Part shown: positions 1 through 12,270 of the stretch, one piece after another
How positions within the stretch are numbered: position 1 is the stretch's first letter
How the letters are laid out: each line of letters opens with the position of its first letter
DNA from: Dendrobium chrysotoxum
Taxonomy: Eukaryota; Streptophyta; Magnoliopsida; Asparagales; Orchidaceae
NCBI GenBank assembly: GCA_019925795.1
Contig: CM034307.1
Span: 16,017,197-16,081,196, forward strand
Direction of reading: 5' to 3'
Length of the DNA: 64,000 nt
Notes under the pieces: generated by a model
The model's database searches: none
What the model saw: the letters and a program-made list of their open reading frames with translations, nothing else
What the model was told of the DNA's origin: nothing
Position numbers and translations under genes: made by a program

Positions 1-2627
1 TCTGATCCCCAAGGTGAGTAATCATATATCTCCTTCAAATTTTAGACCCATTAGTCTGTGCAACACTGTTTATAAAGTGGCGGCCAAGGTGCTTTTGAAT
101 AAATTGTCGGTTATTATTCCTAAGTTTGTTTTAGAAGAGCAAGTGGCCTTTCTGAAAGGGAGGTCATTGTTTGATCATGTTCTTGTAGCACAAAAAGTTT
201 TTCATAAGTTCAGGTATTCTAAATCGGCTAAGGGTCTAGTCTCTTTCAAAATTAATATGGAGCAAGCTTATGATTCTATGGGTTGTCCTACTTTGTGTAA
301 AGCCTTAGATTATTTCGAATTTCCAATAAATTTTTCTAATTAATTAGGGAATGTGTTCAAGATCCTACTATCTCTTTGTTGATAAATGGCGATCTTACAA
401 ATTGGATCAAGGCTAGTAGTGGTTTTCGACAATGATGTCCTCTTTCACTATTTTTGTTTATTCTTTGCTCTCAACTCTTATTGAATGCTTTTTTACAAAG
501 AAGTGACTCAATATGAGTTCGTGTTTGTCCAAATGGCCCAAGGATATCACACTTGCTCTATGTATATGATATTGATTACTTTCTTTGAAGCCAGAGTGAA
601 GGTGGTGAAGGAGATCAAAGGCATTAATGGACTTTTGTGGTTAGACAGGTCAAAAGATAAATAATAGTAAATCATGTATTCTGTTTAGTATAGGAGTAAG
701 AAGAAGGAGAAGGAGAGTCATTTCCCGTACTATGGGTTTTAAACCGGTCAAGGAGTTCTATTATTTAGGAGTTAAAGTTACTTTCAGGAGGCTAGTAAGA
801 GTAGATTTTTAATTTATCATTGATAAAGTCTTGAGGTTGTTGAACATTTGGGGTGGTAAATTCATCTCTTTAGCTGGAAGGATCACTCTTGTTAAATCAA
901 TTTTGCTCTCTTACCCTACTTGTCATTCTACTCTTTCATTGGTCCTAAAAGGTGTCTTAGATGAAATGGATATGGTATGTAGAAGCTTCATTTGGAACAA
1001 AAGGGGTGGAGAAGCTGGGCTTCATTACATTAACTGGTATTTGATGTGTAAGCCATTGAATTGTGGAGGGCACGGGTTACATTCTTGTTTAAACAAACTT
1101 GGACCACTAAGGGCTAAGCTTGCTTGGAATTATGTTCAAAATAAAGAATCGTTGTAGCACAAGGTTCTATATCCAAAATATGGTTCTTTGTGTGATGCTA
1201 CTGGTACGAAGAAGGTAGGATCAGTTGCTTGGAAATTGATTACTGATGGTGGGAGATTCCTTAAACCAATTGTTAGATGGAGCATTGCTAATGGTGGATC
1301 TATTAATGTCTTCAAAGACACTTGGATTATGGATAAGACTATAAACAGATGGCCGACATTTGTTCTATCCCAAGGTAACAAAGTATTGACAGTGGATAGG
1401 TTCATCTCCGATGGGAGCTGGGATGTAAGTGAACTGAACAAATTATTTGGGAAGGAGCTTGTGAATCTCATTAGCAAGCTACAGATTTTGTCGGATCTTT
1501 CTGAGGATAGGATGGAGCTTATTCATCAGTTATCTGGAAATTTAATTGTTGCTATGGTTCTTGAAGCATTGGAGCAAGATTATCCTAGTTTTCAAAACTG
1601 GAATTAGATGAAAAAGGCTAGGATTATCCCTCGGGTGGAGACTTTTTGTTGGAAGATTTTCCATAATGCTATTCCTACCAACCAATTCTTATCATATAGG
1701 AGATTGCAAGGGAATAATAGCTGTCTAAGGAGTTGTGATGAAGTTGAAGATGTTGAACATGTTGTAACCAAATGCAAGAAGCTGAAGGAGGTTGTTCAGC
1801 ATTTAAATAGATAGGGGTTTCAAATCCTTGCATTCAATTCATTTGAAGACTACTGCAGGTGGTCGGATACTCTGAATTTTTGGTTGGTTAACTTATTTTG
1901 TAATACTATTTTCTTCTCTTGGAAGGCAAGGAATGAGCTGGTTCATGGAGGTGTTGAGGGAAGTCCATTAGTGATTGCGGCTAATTCTATAAGCTATGCT
2001 GCAGTTTTAGCTTCTTATAATTGTTGTAACTCGGGCCACTAGGATACTAATTAGCCTAAGCTATTGGTTAATCATTGGCATCCTCCTCCACCCGATTAGA
2101 TCAAAGTTAATGTGGATTCATCGTTATTACCTTCTTACAAAGCAGGGATTGGTGGTGTTTTTTGAGACCACAATGGCAGATTTCTGCTGGCATTTGGACA
2201 AGCTGAAGTTCATTGTGATGTCTCCTGATTGGATCTTCTAGCTATTCAAGCTATCAAGGATGTTATTAAAGATTGGATGTTATGTTATAAAGGTCTTATC
2301 ATTGAAGGTGACAATAAAAACATCATCAAGTTTCTTCAGGATGCTGTTAGGAGAGACGGCCAGGAGTTGGGAGACTTTCCTTTTATCAAGAATTTCAATT
2401 ATGTAATTTTCAATTGTATAGATAGGGAGTGTCATAACTTAGCGGATTTATGTGCTAACTTTGATATCTTTAGCTCTTTTATTTGGGAAGACATTAGTAT
2501 GAATAAGGTTCCTCCTTCTTTTGTTAGAATATTAAAGGAGGAATCTGATGCATACTAGTTGGTAGTTTATATTGCTTTTGTTAGTTATTAATGCAGCTGA
2601 ATGCTTCTTTCAAACAAAAAAAAAAAA
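1..2627 (+). pseudogene. LINE-alpha: L1-type non-LTR retrotransposon ORF2, 3' part, decayed
   Basis: This encodes the reverse transcriptase to RNase H part of a plant L1-type LINE; the 5' end lies outside the window. The RT begins in frame 2 at the left edge with FRPISLCN and a KGRS block (about 40-180). The first catalytic block reads KINMEQAYD where the family has an Asp, so that residue is Asn. The RQGCPLSP block near 430 is broken by a TGA, and the YADD region (about 558-580) reads LLYVYDIDYF. After the RT come LAGRITLV and FIWNK (831-1157), a long connector (1188-1607), a zf-RVT-like region (1608-1814, PRVETFCWKIFHNAIPT) and a terminal RNase H (about 2090-2555) with EGDNKNIIKF and a degenerate CHNLADLCANF. 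Several frameshifts and stops make it non-functional. Its closest relative in the window is LINE-H, with matching blocks throughout. Confidence in class is high; exact domain limits are approximate. Confidence 0.9.
2616..2627 (+). other. Poly(A) tail marking the 3' end of LINE-alpha
   Basis: A 12-base A run follows the RNase H stop by about 60 bases, as expected for the 3' end of a LINE copied by target-primed reverse transcription. The matching target duplication cannot be tested because the 5' end is off the window. Confidence 0.75.
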
Positions 2628-2870
2628 GAGAGGAGAATAAGGTTGCATAATTTTGTGCAACCTATGCTTTGGGAGGTAGCTTCTTTTGGGACTTTTTTCA
2701 TAGTAAACTTACTTCTTTATTTATCTCTTTGATAAAGGTAGATTGTGATAGATTATCTATCATTTTGCTTGTATTTTATTTTTTATTAATAAAATTATGC
2801 TATTTATATTGTTTCATATATATATATATACAGGGTTTTATTTTGATCTAGTGATACCGATTCCCCATAA
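2628..2870. other. AT-rich spacer with short (TA)n tract
   Basis: No gene is seen. A short imperfect hairpin (GTTGCA...TGCAAC) sits near 2642-2661 and an alternating AT run at about 2817-2831. The stretch could be the 3' UTR of an older LINE, since it contains LINE-like AT-rich text, but this is not demonstrable by eye. Confidence 0.4.
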
Positions 2871-5800
2871 AGGTAAGCCCTTATGGTTAATTATAACTTA
2901 AGAATGGTATTCTTAAGAAAACTCTCAATGAAAGTAGTGATTCATATTCTTTGATTACAAAGTTTAAGTCTAGAATAAGAGTACACATTCCCAAATAGAT
3001 AAGTCAAAGTTGAATGGTTCTTCTCGAGTAAAAGGAGAAAAGGTGGGGTGCACTAGATTTTAAGAGACTTAGAAGTAACCCTAGTCTATCATATGTTGTG
3101 ATTTAGAATTAATATTAAAATATAATATTTAAGTTAAAATTTTTTTAGAAATGTGGAATTACATTCTTGGAGGCTTCTTTTTGGTCTGCTTTAGACAATA
3201 AAATTAAAGTGAATCACTACAGAATAAAGACTCAAACCTAGTCTAACGATATGCAAAATAAGAGAATGGGCCTAATATCTTTGATCCTTAAGAAGAGTTT
3301 TAGGAATGCCTGATGCTTCTGGCTTTATGTTCCCACCTAGAATGGGAATGCTAGTTATAACATTACCAAGTCATTTTAAAACCATGATCTAAGTCTTATG
3401 TAAATACAACATGGGTGAGCTATTGTTATTATATATGTCTTTGGAAAGTATGTTTTACATCTAAGAAATCTTAAATTGCCCCTAACCATGATGTTGGATT
3501 ATGATTTTAAAGATAAAATTCAATTACAAAATTTGTTTAGTTGGTTTTTTATGAAATTCATGTTAATTGACTCCATGTAATAATCAAAAAGTGAAGTTTT
3601 AAAGAGGCTTGGAAAATAGTTTTATGCTAAAAGAGAAAAACTCCCTTGAGTTAAAACTACACACTAATATGTAAGGTGGTCTAATTCTACCCGTAGACAA
3701 GGAGGTGCTTAAAGAAGGAAAAAAAGAATTTAATTTTCATTATGAGACCCCAAGCAGTCCCTAACAAACTTTCTAGATATTATCTTTCTATATTATTACA
3801 CAAACTTTATTATTTAGTTATGAGTAGAAGAGTTTTCTATTCCTAAGAGCTAAAGTAAAAATCCAGATAAATATTACATGGAAAAAAATAAAAAAAACAC
3901 AGGATTTTTAGTGCGCACAAAAGAAAAACACACTATAGAACAAATAAATAAATTAAGTGTAATATCTAATGTGGCAAGTGCCACTTAATACAAATAAGGG
4001 TTTTCAAGAAATAAAGGTGGCCATGCTCCACTACAATATACTTGGATTTCTAAACCTATTTATGACATAAGTTTTTTTACAAAATAAATTGGTTTCTTTA
4101 TGAATCTTCAAGTCTTCTGCCAGCAACCATTTTTCATAAAGGCTTTTAAAAGAAAGAAATATCATAAATAGGAAGAGATTTCTTTACTTTTAGTTCCATT
4201 ATCCTTAGATAAATGAACCAATTTTATAAAGACTTTTACAACTCTATATTAATTTATATTTCAAAATAAAAGACTCTAAGTATACTCCCTACATGGTTAG
4301 TATAAGAAATAATATACATCATTAAAGTAAGCAACACATAATAAATCATTAATATTTGCTTAAATTTGAGTAACTTTTACAATAGCCATCCTTTCAATAA
4401 AAAAGCGGGTTATGAACTAATTTTTCTATGAGGACATCATGTACTACAAAATTCCTAAATTTTAATCCCATGGCTATCAATCATCCTTCTTATAATTACT
4501 TAATTTGTAGTTATCAGATCAACAACCATCTAGTCTTCAACCACTTATAGCTCAATCAATCAATATATCAACAATCAATCAACCCTACAATTATCCTTCA
4601 AAGGGCTTCAATCATACAACCAACATTCAGTTAACTTACAATCACTAAAATGCCAATCAGTTGATTCATAATCAACTGACTTGCAATGAATCAGCCTATA
4701 TCCAGTTGATTCCTAATCACCCTAGATGTCCAATCTCAATGATTAATCATTACTTCTACAGTCAACAATCACTGAACCTCAATCACCTAGATAATTACAA
4801 CCCTACACTACAATTAGGTAGCCAAGTGTACTGCCCTGTATAGTGCACCAACTCTTTGACCTCAATCAAGATCCAAATCAATTCACTAGGAGCTCTATAC
4901 ATCAACTCATACATCATTGATAATCTAAGCTAATGACTATGATGCAATTGAGCTAGCTCAAGCTGGCCCAATTGATCATCAACTTCAATCACCTTCAATT
5001 TAACTTTAAATCAACTCTGATCCTCACTAAACTCTTATGATCATCTCTTCTAGTGAATCTGACTTGACTGGTCACCCTGGCTTAGTCAATAGTTAACTTG
5101 TTCAACTGAGCTAAAGTCTAGTCAAATCAAACCTACATTAGCCAATTCATTGTATACACTTAATTCAAAACCACCAAAACCTCAAAACCACTTTATCATA
5201 TGGTTTAAGGGCCTCCAAACTTTTTAAGAGTGAAATCTTGATTAGTTTTACCAAATCAACACGTTGAACCTAGTCAAACCCATTCATACATCAACCCTAT
5301 ATTCAAACATTATTTATATAGCTTCAAAATTTTTGCCATTTATCGTAGCAACAAGCTACACCTCCCCTAGAGTCCACCTCAGCTGGATTTGACCCGTTAA
5401 CTGATCAAATAATTATTAAAACCTATAAAACTCCTCAAATGGTCAAACAACCTAATACACGTCATTTCCCTCAATGCTAGCTCATACAACCTATTCAAAT
5501 TTATTCCAAAATGTTCTTATTCATCTCCCAACATGATACCATTGGCTAGTTTAGCCTATAATAGCTAGGTTGTCACCTCCTATGTGAGCTCAACCTTAGC
5601 CTCTGCCTTCTTATACAATTTGCCTCTTTAGTCCCTAATAACCTAGGCTAGTTGTCAAACATCCAAGAATTTCCTTTGGTTGATATTGGCTATCTAATGT
5701 AGCTCCAAGCCCTAAATTACCCAAAACCATAAGAAACACTCATTCTAACTTCATTCTCACCCTAGCTGCCCTTTAAAGCATAAGTGTTTTTGTTTTTATT

Positions 5801-6310
5801 TCCAGAGTTCCCTCTAGCTTCCCCTAGTGTTTTCCTTGGGTTTGGAGCTTATCGTTGGTGGGATTGATGGCACACTGAAAGGCTTTCCATCCAAATCTAT
5901 CCAATTTTTCTTCTAATCCTCCTCTGAGCTCAAACATCCTCTAAAATCACTTCTATAAAGGTAAATCCCAAACCCTAAATTCTAAGCTTAAGTGATAAAA
6001 AACTTTCATAATATTCAATTTAAAACTTTCAAAATCCTCCCCATTCTTTCTATATTCATAAAAAATCTTTGTCTAAAGTTCCATGACATATAATTCATCC
6101 TGTAAATAATAAGAGAAGATTTGTAAACCTAGGGTTTTCAGCCATTCTCGTATGGAAGAAAAAATCCATGCTGTTTAAACTCTTCTGCTGGGTTGAAAGG
6201 CAAGAATTTCCCCACATGTTGCATGATTTGATCCCTCAAAAATCAAAATCGTAGAATTTCATCTGAGCTATTGAATTTGTTCCATGAGTGATCGAACGAC
6301 TACAAGAGCT
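2871..6310. repeat. Degenerate non-coding LTR-like block related to insertion I
   Basis: There are no credible coding regions in this 3.4 kb; short open frames lack family motifs. About 4400-6300 resembles 31780-34500 in the same orientation: CAATCA-rich text, then GTCAATAGTTAACTTG at about 5085 and again at about 32996, followed by similar downstream text. About 3300-4000 instead resembles the reverse complement of about 37000-37700, for example TTTAAAACCATG near 3375 and a TGGCAAGTGCCAC-like palindrome near 3972. The block is therefore probably a rearranged or composite fragment of the same repeat family. Its right edge abuts the RT of LINE-G, which it truncates. Boundaries are approximate and no target duplication was identified. 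Confidence 0.45.
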
Positions 6311-7143
6311 CGTAGAATAGAGCTTTCTTAAAAAACATTGATTGATGGTTCATAAATAGTTTATCAAAGCCTCTAGATAAATATTCCATAGTAATAATTA
6401 AAAGGGTAGGGGAAAGAGGATCTAATGCCTTAGACCTTGAGAAGCTTTAAAAAAACATTACTCTTGCCATTAATGATAATTGATAAATTAGAATTTTCAA
6501 TGTAATTTTTTATAATTTATAAAAATTGAAAATGAAAACCAAAAGCACCAGTGATATTATAAAGAAAATCCCATCAAATATCATCATAATCTTTAGACAT
6601 ATCAATCTTAATAATGATGTTGTCACCATTAACTTTGGCATTAATCTCATGGATCATATCTTGAGCAAGAAGGATGTTATAAGAAATATCTCTCCCCTTA
6701 ACAAAACCTATTTGAGAAGGATATATAATCCTAGGGAGAAACAAAGCCAACCTACCCATGATAATATAAGAAATTAGCTTGTTGAAAAAAGGGCAAAGTT
6801 TAATAGGCATAAAGTCCTCCCAATTATTAATAGCATTCCTTTTGGGGAAAAACATAATAGCAATAGAAATGAAGTATCTAGATAAAGGAGAACCCCAAAA
6901 AAAGTCCAAAATAACATCCACAATATCCTCTTTAGTAATATCCCAAGTCTTTTGAAAGAAACAAAAAGTAAAGCCCTCTGGCCTAGCCACAAAATCATTA
7001 TTTATACCCATAACAGTATCATGAATCTCCTTAGTAGAAGTGGGATTTAAGAGAAAAGCATTATCCTCTTCAAAAATCAAGTGAGGAATGAGGTGGCTTT
7101 GAGAGATAGGCTGAGGAGAGATTTTCATTAAATATGTTTTCAA
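6311..7143 (-). pseudogene. LINE-G ORF2: reverse transcriptase fragment
   Basis: The minus-strand reading from 7143 down gives RT blocks of a plant LINE distinct from LINE-alpha and LINE-H: a GINNDFVARPEGFTFCFFQ segment, then KRNAINNWEDFMPIKLCPFFNKLIS, IGFVKGRDISYNILLAQDMIHEI, and KIDMSKDYDDI with the first catalytic Asp present. After a stop the homology continues to about 6311 with INGKSN and a degenerate QGLRQGDPLSP block (frameshift and stop), then LFIITMEYLSRG-like text. The YADD block and everything beyond are missing because unrelated LTR-like DNA begins at about 6310. Non-functional. Confidence 0.8.
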
Positions 7144-7940
7144 AACAATTTATGCCAGAAGAAGTAATAAGATCCTCACTATAATTGCACAACCTTCTAT
7201 TTAACATCAATAATATTAGTGAAAATATTTTTGAAAACATTTTTGTTCCATTCAACCTTTTCAACTTTTACCAAAGCCCAAACATTCCAACATAAGAATT
7301 ATCAGGCTGAAGGGGAGCATTCCAGCTATCTTTCACCATACAAAGAAGTCTAACATCAAGAAACCACATATTTTGAAATCTAAATATGGGAGGAGAGTGG
7401 CTTCAAACAATTTTAATACCAATTAAGAGAGGAGCGTGATCAGACAGGGTCCTGCTTAATTAATTCACATGAGTAAGAGAAAAATTAGAAATTTTAAAAG
7501 AATATGATCAAGTCATTACCAAAGATTACCATGATTCCAAGTAAAATTACTACAAAAAAAGTTGGCATCCACAATATTACAATATAAAATCATGTGATAA
7601 AATTTTCCTTAAAGAGAGAATGAGGGACAGAAAACCCTAGTTTCCCAACAAGAGAAGCAATAGTATGAAAATCTCCACCAATAAGCCACAACAAATCCAC
7701 CAAGGAGAAGAAATTGGAGAGCTGCTCCCAAAGTCTCCTTCTGGTAATTCTACTAAAAGAAGCATATACAAAGGAAGCATAACATTAGAAATTAAAAATT
7801 TCAATAGATGAATGAAGAGAATGCCTAAAATTCACAATGAAATCTATTTTAATAGGACTATTCCAAAAAACTAAAATTTTGTTTGAACAATTGGCATAAG
7901 CAAATTTAAAACCAAGAGAAGCAGCCATAGACATAAGAAT
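7144..7940 (-). pseudogene. LINE-G ORF2: AP-type endonuclease fragment
   Basis: On the minus strand this part resembles the N-terminal apurinic-type endonuclease that nicks target DNA in L1-type LINEs. Visible pieces are ASLGFKFAYANCSNKI and VFWNSPIKIDF near 7930-7840, SFVYASFSRITRRRLWEQL near 7770-7720, WLIGGDFHTIASLVGKLGF near 7690-7620 (family GGDFN; here His replaces Asn), and a terminal LSDHAPLLIGI near 7450-7420 matching the conserved SDH block. Frames change between blocks and stops occur, so it is dead. It lies between the ORF1 tail and the RT, as expected. Confidence 0.75.
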
Positions 7941-8846
7941 ATTGAATAAAAATATTTTTAAAAGCTTTGTGTTTCTTTTTTCTAACTTTAGTAAAACCTT
8001 CATTAGAATCCGTCCGATCATCATCCAATTTTTTTCTAATAGAAGAGCAAGCTGCAATTGAAATAAAAAAATCCTTGGTAGGAGACATTAAATTATTATC
8101 TAGGCATATGGCCTCAACAAATTCACCATCTTCTATAACATCACCTACCACCAGGACCTCATTGTTCATCTATTTCCCAACATAAAAAATATCACGTGGA
8201 ACCTCTTTTTCAAGAGCAACAAGCTTCACAGAATCAGAAATTGTGTCACCAATATGATCATTAGGACAAGAAACCAAAATGCCATTTTAAACACTAATTA
8301 TATTCTTATTTAATACACAAGGCATTTGAGATAGGGGTAAAGAAGAACTCACAACAATAAGGTTAGATGGAGTAATACCTTCCACCAAAATAGGATCACT
8401 TGAGACCTATAATTGAAGATTCAAATTATTATCTTGATCAATAATAGAATTGTGAAGGGGAGATGCAATATGATCTTACATGAGCCATTCGATAAATCCC
8501 CAAGAGTAGGGGCCTAGCTAGCATTCAAAGAAGGAACATTATTAGGATACGATTCAATAATTTCCTTAAAAAGGGAAGGATCCAAATTATTATCCTTATC
8601 AACTAGTTCAAAGGTTCCTCTATTAGGTGACTTTTTCTTTTTCAGCTTGGGATATAAGATAAAATAATTTGAAATTATGTGGCTATGTGTTTTGCAATGG
8701 TTACAAAAAGGGGAATGTTTCAAATTCAATCTTTTACAAATAACCCTTGTTTTTAGGCCCCACCCAGATCTCCTGGAGGTATTTTTTGTAATATCAGCAT
8801 CGACAATAACAAGAGCAATGGAAGGACTGGATTGAGCAGGAGTAGC
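7941..8846 (-). pseudogene. LINE-G ORF1, C-terminal part (zinc knuckle and basic tail)
   Basis: This is the second half of the LINE RNA-binding protein. A zinc-knuckle-like block at about 8720-8675 reads CNHCKTHSHIISNY, matching C-x2-C-x4-H with the last Cys replaced. Downstream are a low-complexity linker and, near the end, EGFTKVRKKKHK, the basic tail typical of plant LINE ORF1. Frameshifts and stops interrupt it. It is separated from its N-terminal half by solo LTR-F. Confidence 0.65.
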
Positions 8847-10802
8847 TAAAAGTTTGGTGAGGTTGTAAGACCTTGGTGAACTATCCCTAGGCGCACTAAA
8901 GGGGGCGGGGGGGAGGGTGAATTGATACTTTAAAAAAATACTGCAATAATAATACTTTTTTTGTTTTATGCTAGAGAACAAGTATAAAAACAAATCTGTG
9001 TAATTAACTTAACACATGCAAAAGTGAATTAGTGTTTAAAATATTTTCATATTGAGGCACAAATATATCAATCAAAATTTGAAAATTTCCCATTTAGAGA
9101 ACAAAAATTTAACCTAATTGCAGTTGATAATAAATGATGAATTTTGTTCAATAAATTCAAAGTGTGGAAATAAGAAAAATACAAAAAAAGTAAAAACAAA
9201 TAAGGAAGAGCACACTAAAGATTTTATTGTGGTTCGGTCAACCTTGACCTACGTCCACTCCCCATAGTTCTCTAGTCTAGGTATTGCACTAACACTCTAG
9301 TGACTCTCCTTTTGCCCCACAACAAGGAGGAGAAGCCCTTACAAGAATCACTTCCAAGAAAGTTAGTGTGGTGGAGAATTCAAAGCTATCTCACCCTCCT
9401 GGTGATGGTAGCGAACCTTTAATCCTTTTTCTCCCTCTTGGACAAGGCAAAGAATATGGAATCATTCTTCACCCTCTTTGTGATGGCAGAGAACCACAAT
9501 CCATTTTCACCCTTTTGGTGAAGGTAGAGAACCACAAACTATTGACTTTGAAGCTTATCTCCCAGGAGAATCTTCAAGAACTCACCAAGGCCACAGGAGG
9601 ATGCTAGGTGCAAGCTTGCCTTAAGCAACCATATGAATACCCCTTATACTCCTTCTCCCTCACACACATCCTCACATTCTTCTTCCTCTCTAAACCCAAA
9701 ATTCTCTCAAGAATAATCTCCCTCAGAGTTCCTTCAATAGTCAAAGTCCTTGTGAAAAAGACTTCAAAAGGTTGTTTAAGTAGTAGGCTTCAAGAACTCT
9801 AATTTTTCAAGTTAGCCATTTGTGTTTGTACAGTACGATCTAGATTCATACGATATAATTTGTTCAAAAACATGACTCATCCAGTATGACGAAAATAGTC
9901 GTTTAGACTAATTATTAAATTTCAACAAAGTTATATAGTACGATTAGTTTAATGTCGCTCTATTTATATAAGACGATCACGAGGATGATTGGAAATCATC
10001 TCTAACGAACATTCTATATGATTCACATCATACAATACAATCAATGTAATATTAATAGTTTGTATAGTACGATATAGCTATCGTACTATACGATTAGTGC
10101 AAATTTAAGATTTCATCCAGTACGATCTCTGGGATGACCAAATTTCATCTCTATCAAACATATGATATGATCAAGATAATACAATATGATTAGCTCTATT
10201 AAATAAGCCTTTATTTAATTAACTAATCATGGGGAATAATTTAAGTAAGATTTCAAATATTATATAGTATGATTTGGATCATACAGTACGATTAGTTCAA
10301 AATTCTTTTTTAAAAATTCTCACCTAATTTATCTGGTAGCTAGGGTTTCTTATATAAAAAAAATGTATACAATCCACATCATATAGTACGATCAGTTCAA
10401 TACATTAATGATACAATTAGCTGTTAACCATCTTCTTCGTATAACGGATCGTACATTATGATCATAATCGTACGGTACGATTTGTCCAAAAAAAAATTAT
10501 CTCAAAATTTTCTCACTCCCCCTATGCATGTGTGCATAGCCGCCAATTTTGCATACACCCTTACATGGCCATACTAAAAAATAAAAAAAATAAGAAAGTT
10601 AAAATCACATACTCTTTTGATTGAAATCCTACTCTACCCAAACTTGAGTCTTCAGTAATCTTGAGCGGTGTATGGTGTACTTGAAATGTTAGTGCACACA
10701 GATGAAAATTAATATTTAATATATGTTCTAGGAGAATTAAAATCTCAATCAATAATATTTATTATCATCAAAATTATAAGCTAGGGATCTTGGATTGCAA
10801 TA
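8847..10802 (-). repeat. Solo LTR-F, Ty1/copia SIRE-like, inserted in LINE-G ORF1
   Basis: This is a complete LTR with no element attached. In plus orientation it starts TAAAAGTTTGGTGAGG, like the other copia LTRs here, and ends GATTGCAATA. It is flanked by a perfect 5-bp duplication GTAGC at 8842-8846 and 10803-10807, and LINE-G ORF1 continues on both sides. Inside, in plus order, are the GTGAATTG motif, the conserved TTATTGTGGTTCGGTCAACCTTGACC-type block (about 9225-9250), a ~40-bp tandem repeat containing AGAGAACC (about 9395-9540), a TATA-like region near 9775, and the palindrome array. LTR-LTR recombination that removed the internal region is the usual explanation. Confidence 0.88.
9830..10490. 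repeat. Iterated 15-bp palindrome array of LTR-F
   Basis: The array holds many degenerate copies of ATCGTACNGTACGAT-type palindromes. A clear doublet is the AT-rich copy ending at 10273 followed by ATCATACAGTACGAT at 10278-10292, then TAGTTCAAAA. It lies upstream of the TATA-like box in the element's own direction. Confidence 0.75.
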
Positions 10803-10807
10803 GTAGC

Positions 10808-11480
10808 TTGATCCATTTGAAGAGGTCTTCTAAAAATGGAAGCTAGAGCATGAATAATTTAAGAGTTAAACATATGCAATCTCAAGTTTGGGAATAAAAT
10901 CCACATGAAAATAATAAGAGACTCTACTTTATTATTAAGAAAAGGAGACCATTTAAGGATCCACATTTGATAAGTGCTAATATAGTATGCTCTCCGGGAG
11001 AAAATATGGCTATAGTCGAGGTCATTGGAAAGTTGAATAGTTATTGCCTCGGATCTAGTAGATCGACATAGAAAGAGTTAGATAATTTAAGATTTAATAA
11101 AAAAAAATGAATGAATTGTTTCAAGATTGGGATGAAACAAGGAAAACTTTCCTACCAGGGTAAACTCAAATGGTGCAGCAAATTTTTCAACATCTTACTC
11201 AAATATCATAGCTACAAAACCTTTAAAAGAAGTATTCATGAAAAAAAATTTAAGGAATAGAAGAAGAAGATGATCCTCAAATCAAATCACAAAAGGATCT
11301 AAAATAATTATCAAACCCAATAAAATTAGAAAGTTTCCCATTAGCATTTGGTTTATTAGAAGCCCATGGGTTAGAGGATGAAGGAGCATCTGTCAATAAT
11401 AAGGGCATCAAAATAGAAGAAATAGTTAGAACCAATAATTAGGTAAACCAAACCAGGGGCTAAATAAGGCCCTCAGCCAT
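10808..11480 (-). pseudogene. LINE-G ORF1, N-terminal part (DUF4283-like)
   Basis: Reading minus from the ATG at 11478-11480 (MAEGLI then a stop) gives a decayed plant LINE ORF1. After a Ser/Pro-rich start the DUF4283-like region appears: FEFTLVGKFSLFHPNLETI near 11175-11120, then IFMWILFPNLRLHMFN near 10920-10870 and IIHALASIFRRPLQMDQATI near 10860-10805. The last block runs to the solo LTR and matches the conserved 'GRPLxxDxAT' signature. At least three stops occur. The ATG was chosen because MAEG-type starts are usual for this LINE group. Confidence 0.7.
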
Positions 11481-11639
11481 GAGGAAATCTCTCAAAAATA
11501 AAATAAAATAATAAAAGCATAATAATATTAAGCTAAAAATTGCAAGTTAGTAGGAGCCCTAGAATCACCAGAGCAAAGGAAGATGGAGATAGGAGTTGAA
11601 GGGATTTTTAAGTTTACTAGTGAATTTATTTATTTTGTT

Positions 11640-12010
11640 AAAACACAAGAAGGGACCGACACATTAATATAAAAAAGGATTACAGAGATCAATCGCTCAC
11701 TATGCTCAAAAGAGTAACATTAAAAAGAAAATAAAAACCTATGAGCCTTTGATCATAACTAAGTACAAGAATCACAAAAAAACTTATGAAAATTCTAAGG
11801 GAGGCTAAGAGCCAACCCCAAAAATAGGAGATAAAAATGAAAGAATTTAACATACACCTCCTACAAAAAGAAAAGCTGCTAAAACAATAGATTGTAGCAT
11901 TAATCCAGCACTCCTGCCCATGATAATCTTTAAAATTGTCAAAAACTTGCTCAAAATAGATAGCATAGCTACAACCAAACAAATAGCACAAAGCATCCCA
12001 ATTTATGCAT
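11640..12010 (-). pseudogene. Possible LINE ORF2 C-terminal remnant
   Basis: A 100-residue minus-strand frame (11991-11689) contains HGQECWINATIYCFSSF followed by FCRRC, reminiscent of the region after zf-RVT in plant LINEs ('AxIxCFxxIWFCRN'). Beyond it lies ATTAATATAAAAAAGG-type text that could be LINE 3' UTR. It adjoins the 5' end of LINE-G, so it may belong to a neighbouring LINE on the same strand. No catalytic motif is visible; the assignment is tentative. Confidence 0.35.
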
Positions 12011-12082
12011 AAAATAAATTGTTAGTAGATATGTTTGTAATACACCAAATAGATGGATTCTAGAAATATTGATTCAATATAA

Positions 12083-12270
12083 TGTTGCAAATTTGGACCC
12101 GAATCTTATGATTTTGATGGTAATAAACATTCTTTATGATGTTATCTCCTATTATTAATATTATTGCATATTTTTTTTGTATACTAACTTTTTAGGTCCT
12201 ATGTACATCGCTCAAAGTGATCAACTCATGATTGGGTAGAATAGGGTTTAGTACAATACTCAAACAAGAG
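12083..12270 (+). repeat. Element D 5' LTR, first part
   Basis: It begins TGTTGCAAATTTGGAC and continues with TGATTTTGATGG, matching the first bases (in element direction) of the LTRs of A and E. It stops where LTR-C begins at 12271. With the other part (21455-21834) it totals only about 570 bp against about 1.8 kb for relatives; the palindrome array and TATA region appear to be missing, so an internal deletion is likely. Confidence 0.65.

Noticed and set aside
9368..9607. 79-residue frame in LTR-F with PPGDGSEP-type repeats
   Set aside because: It is LTR tandem-repeat translation, not a conserved protein.
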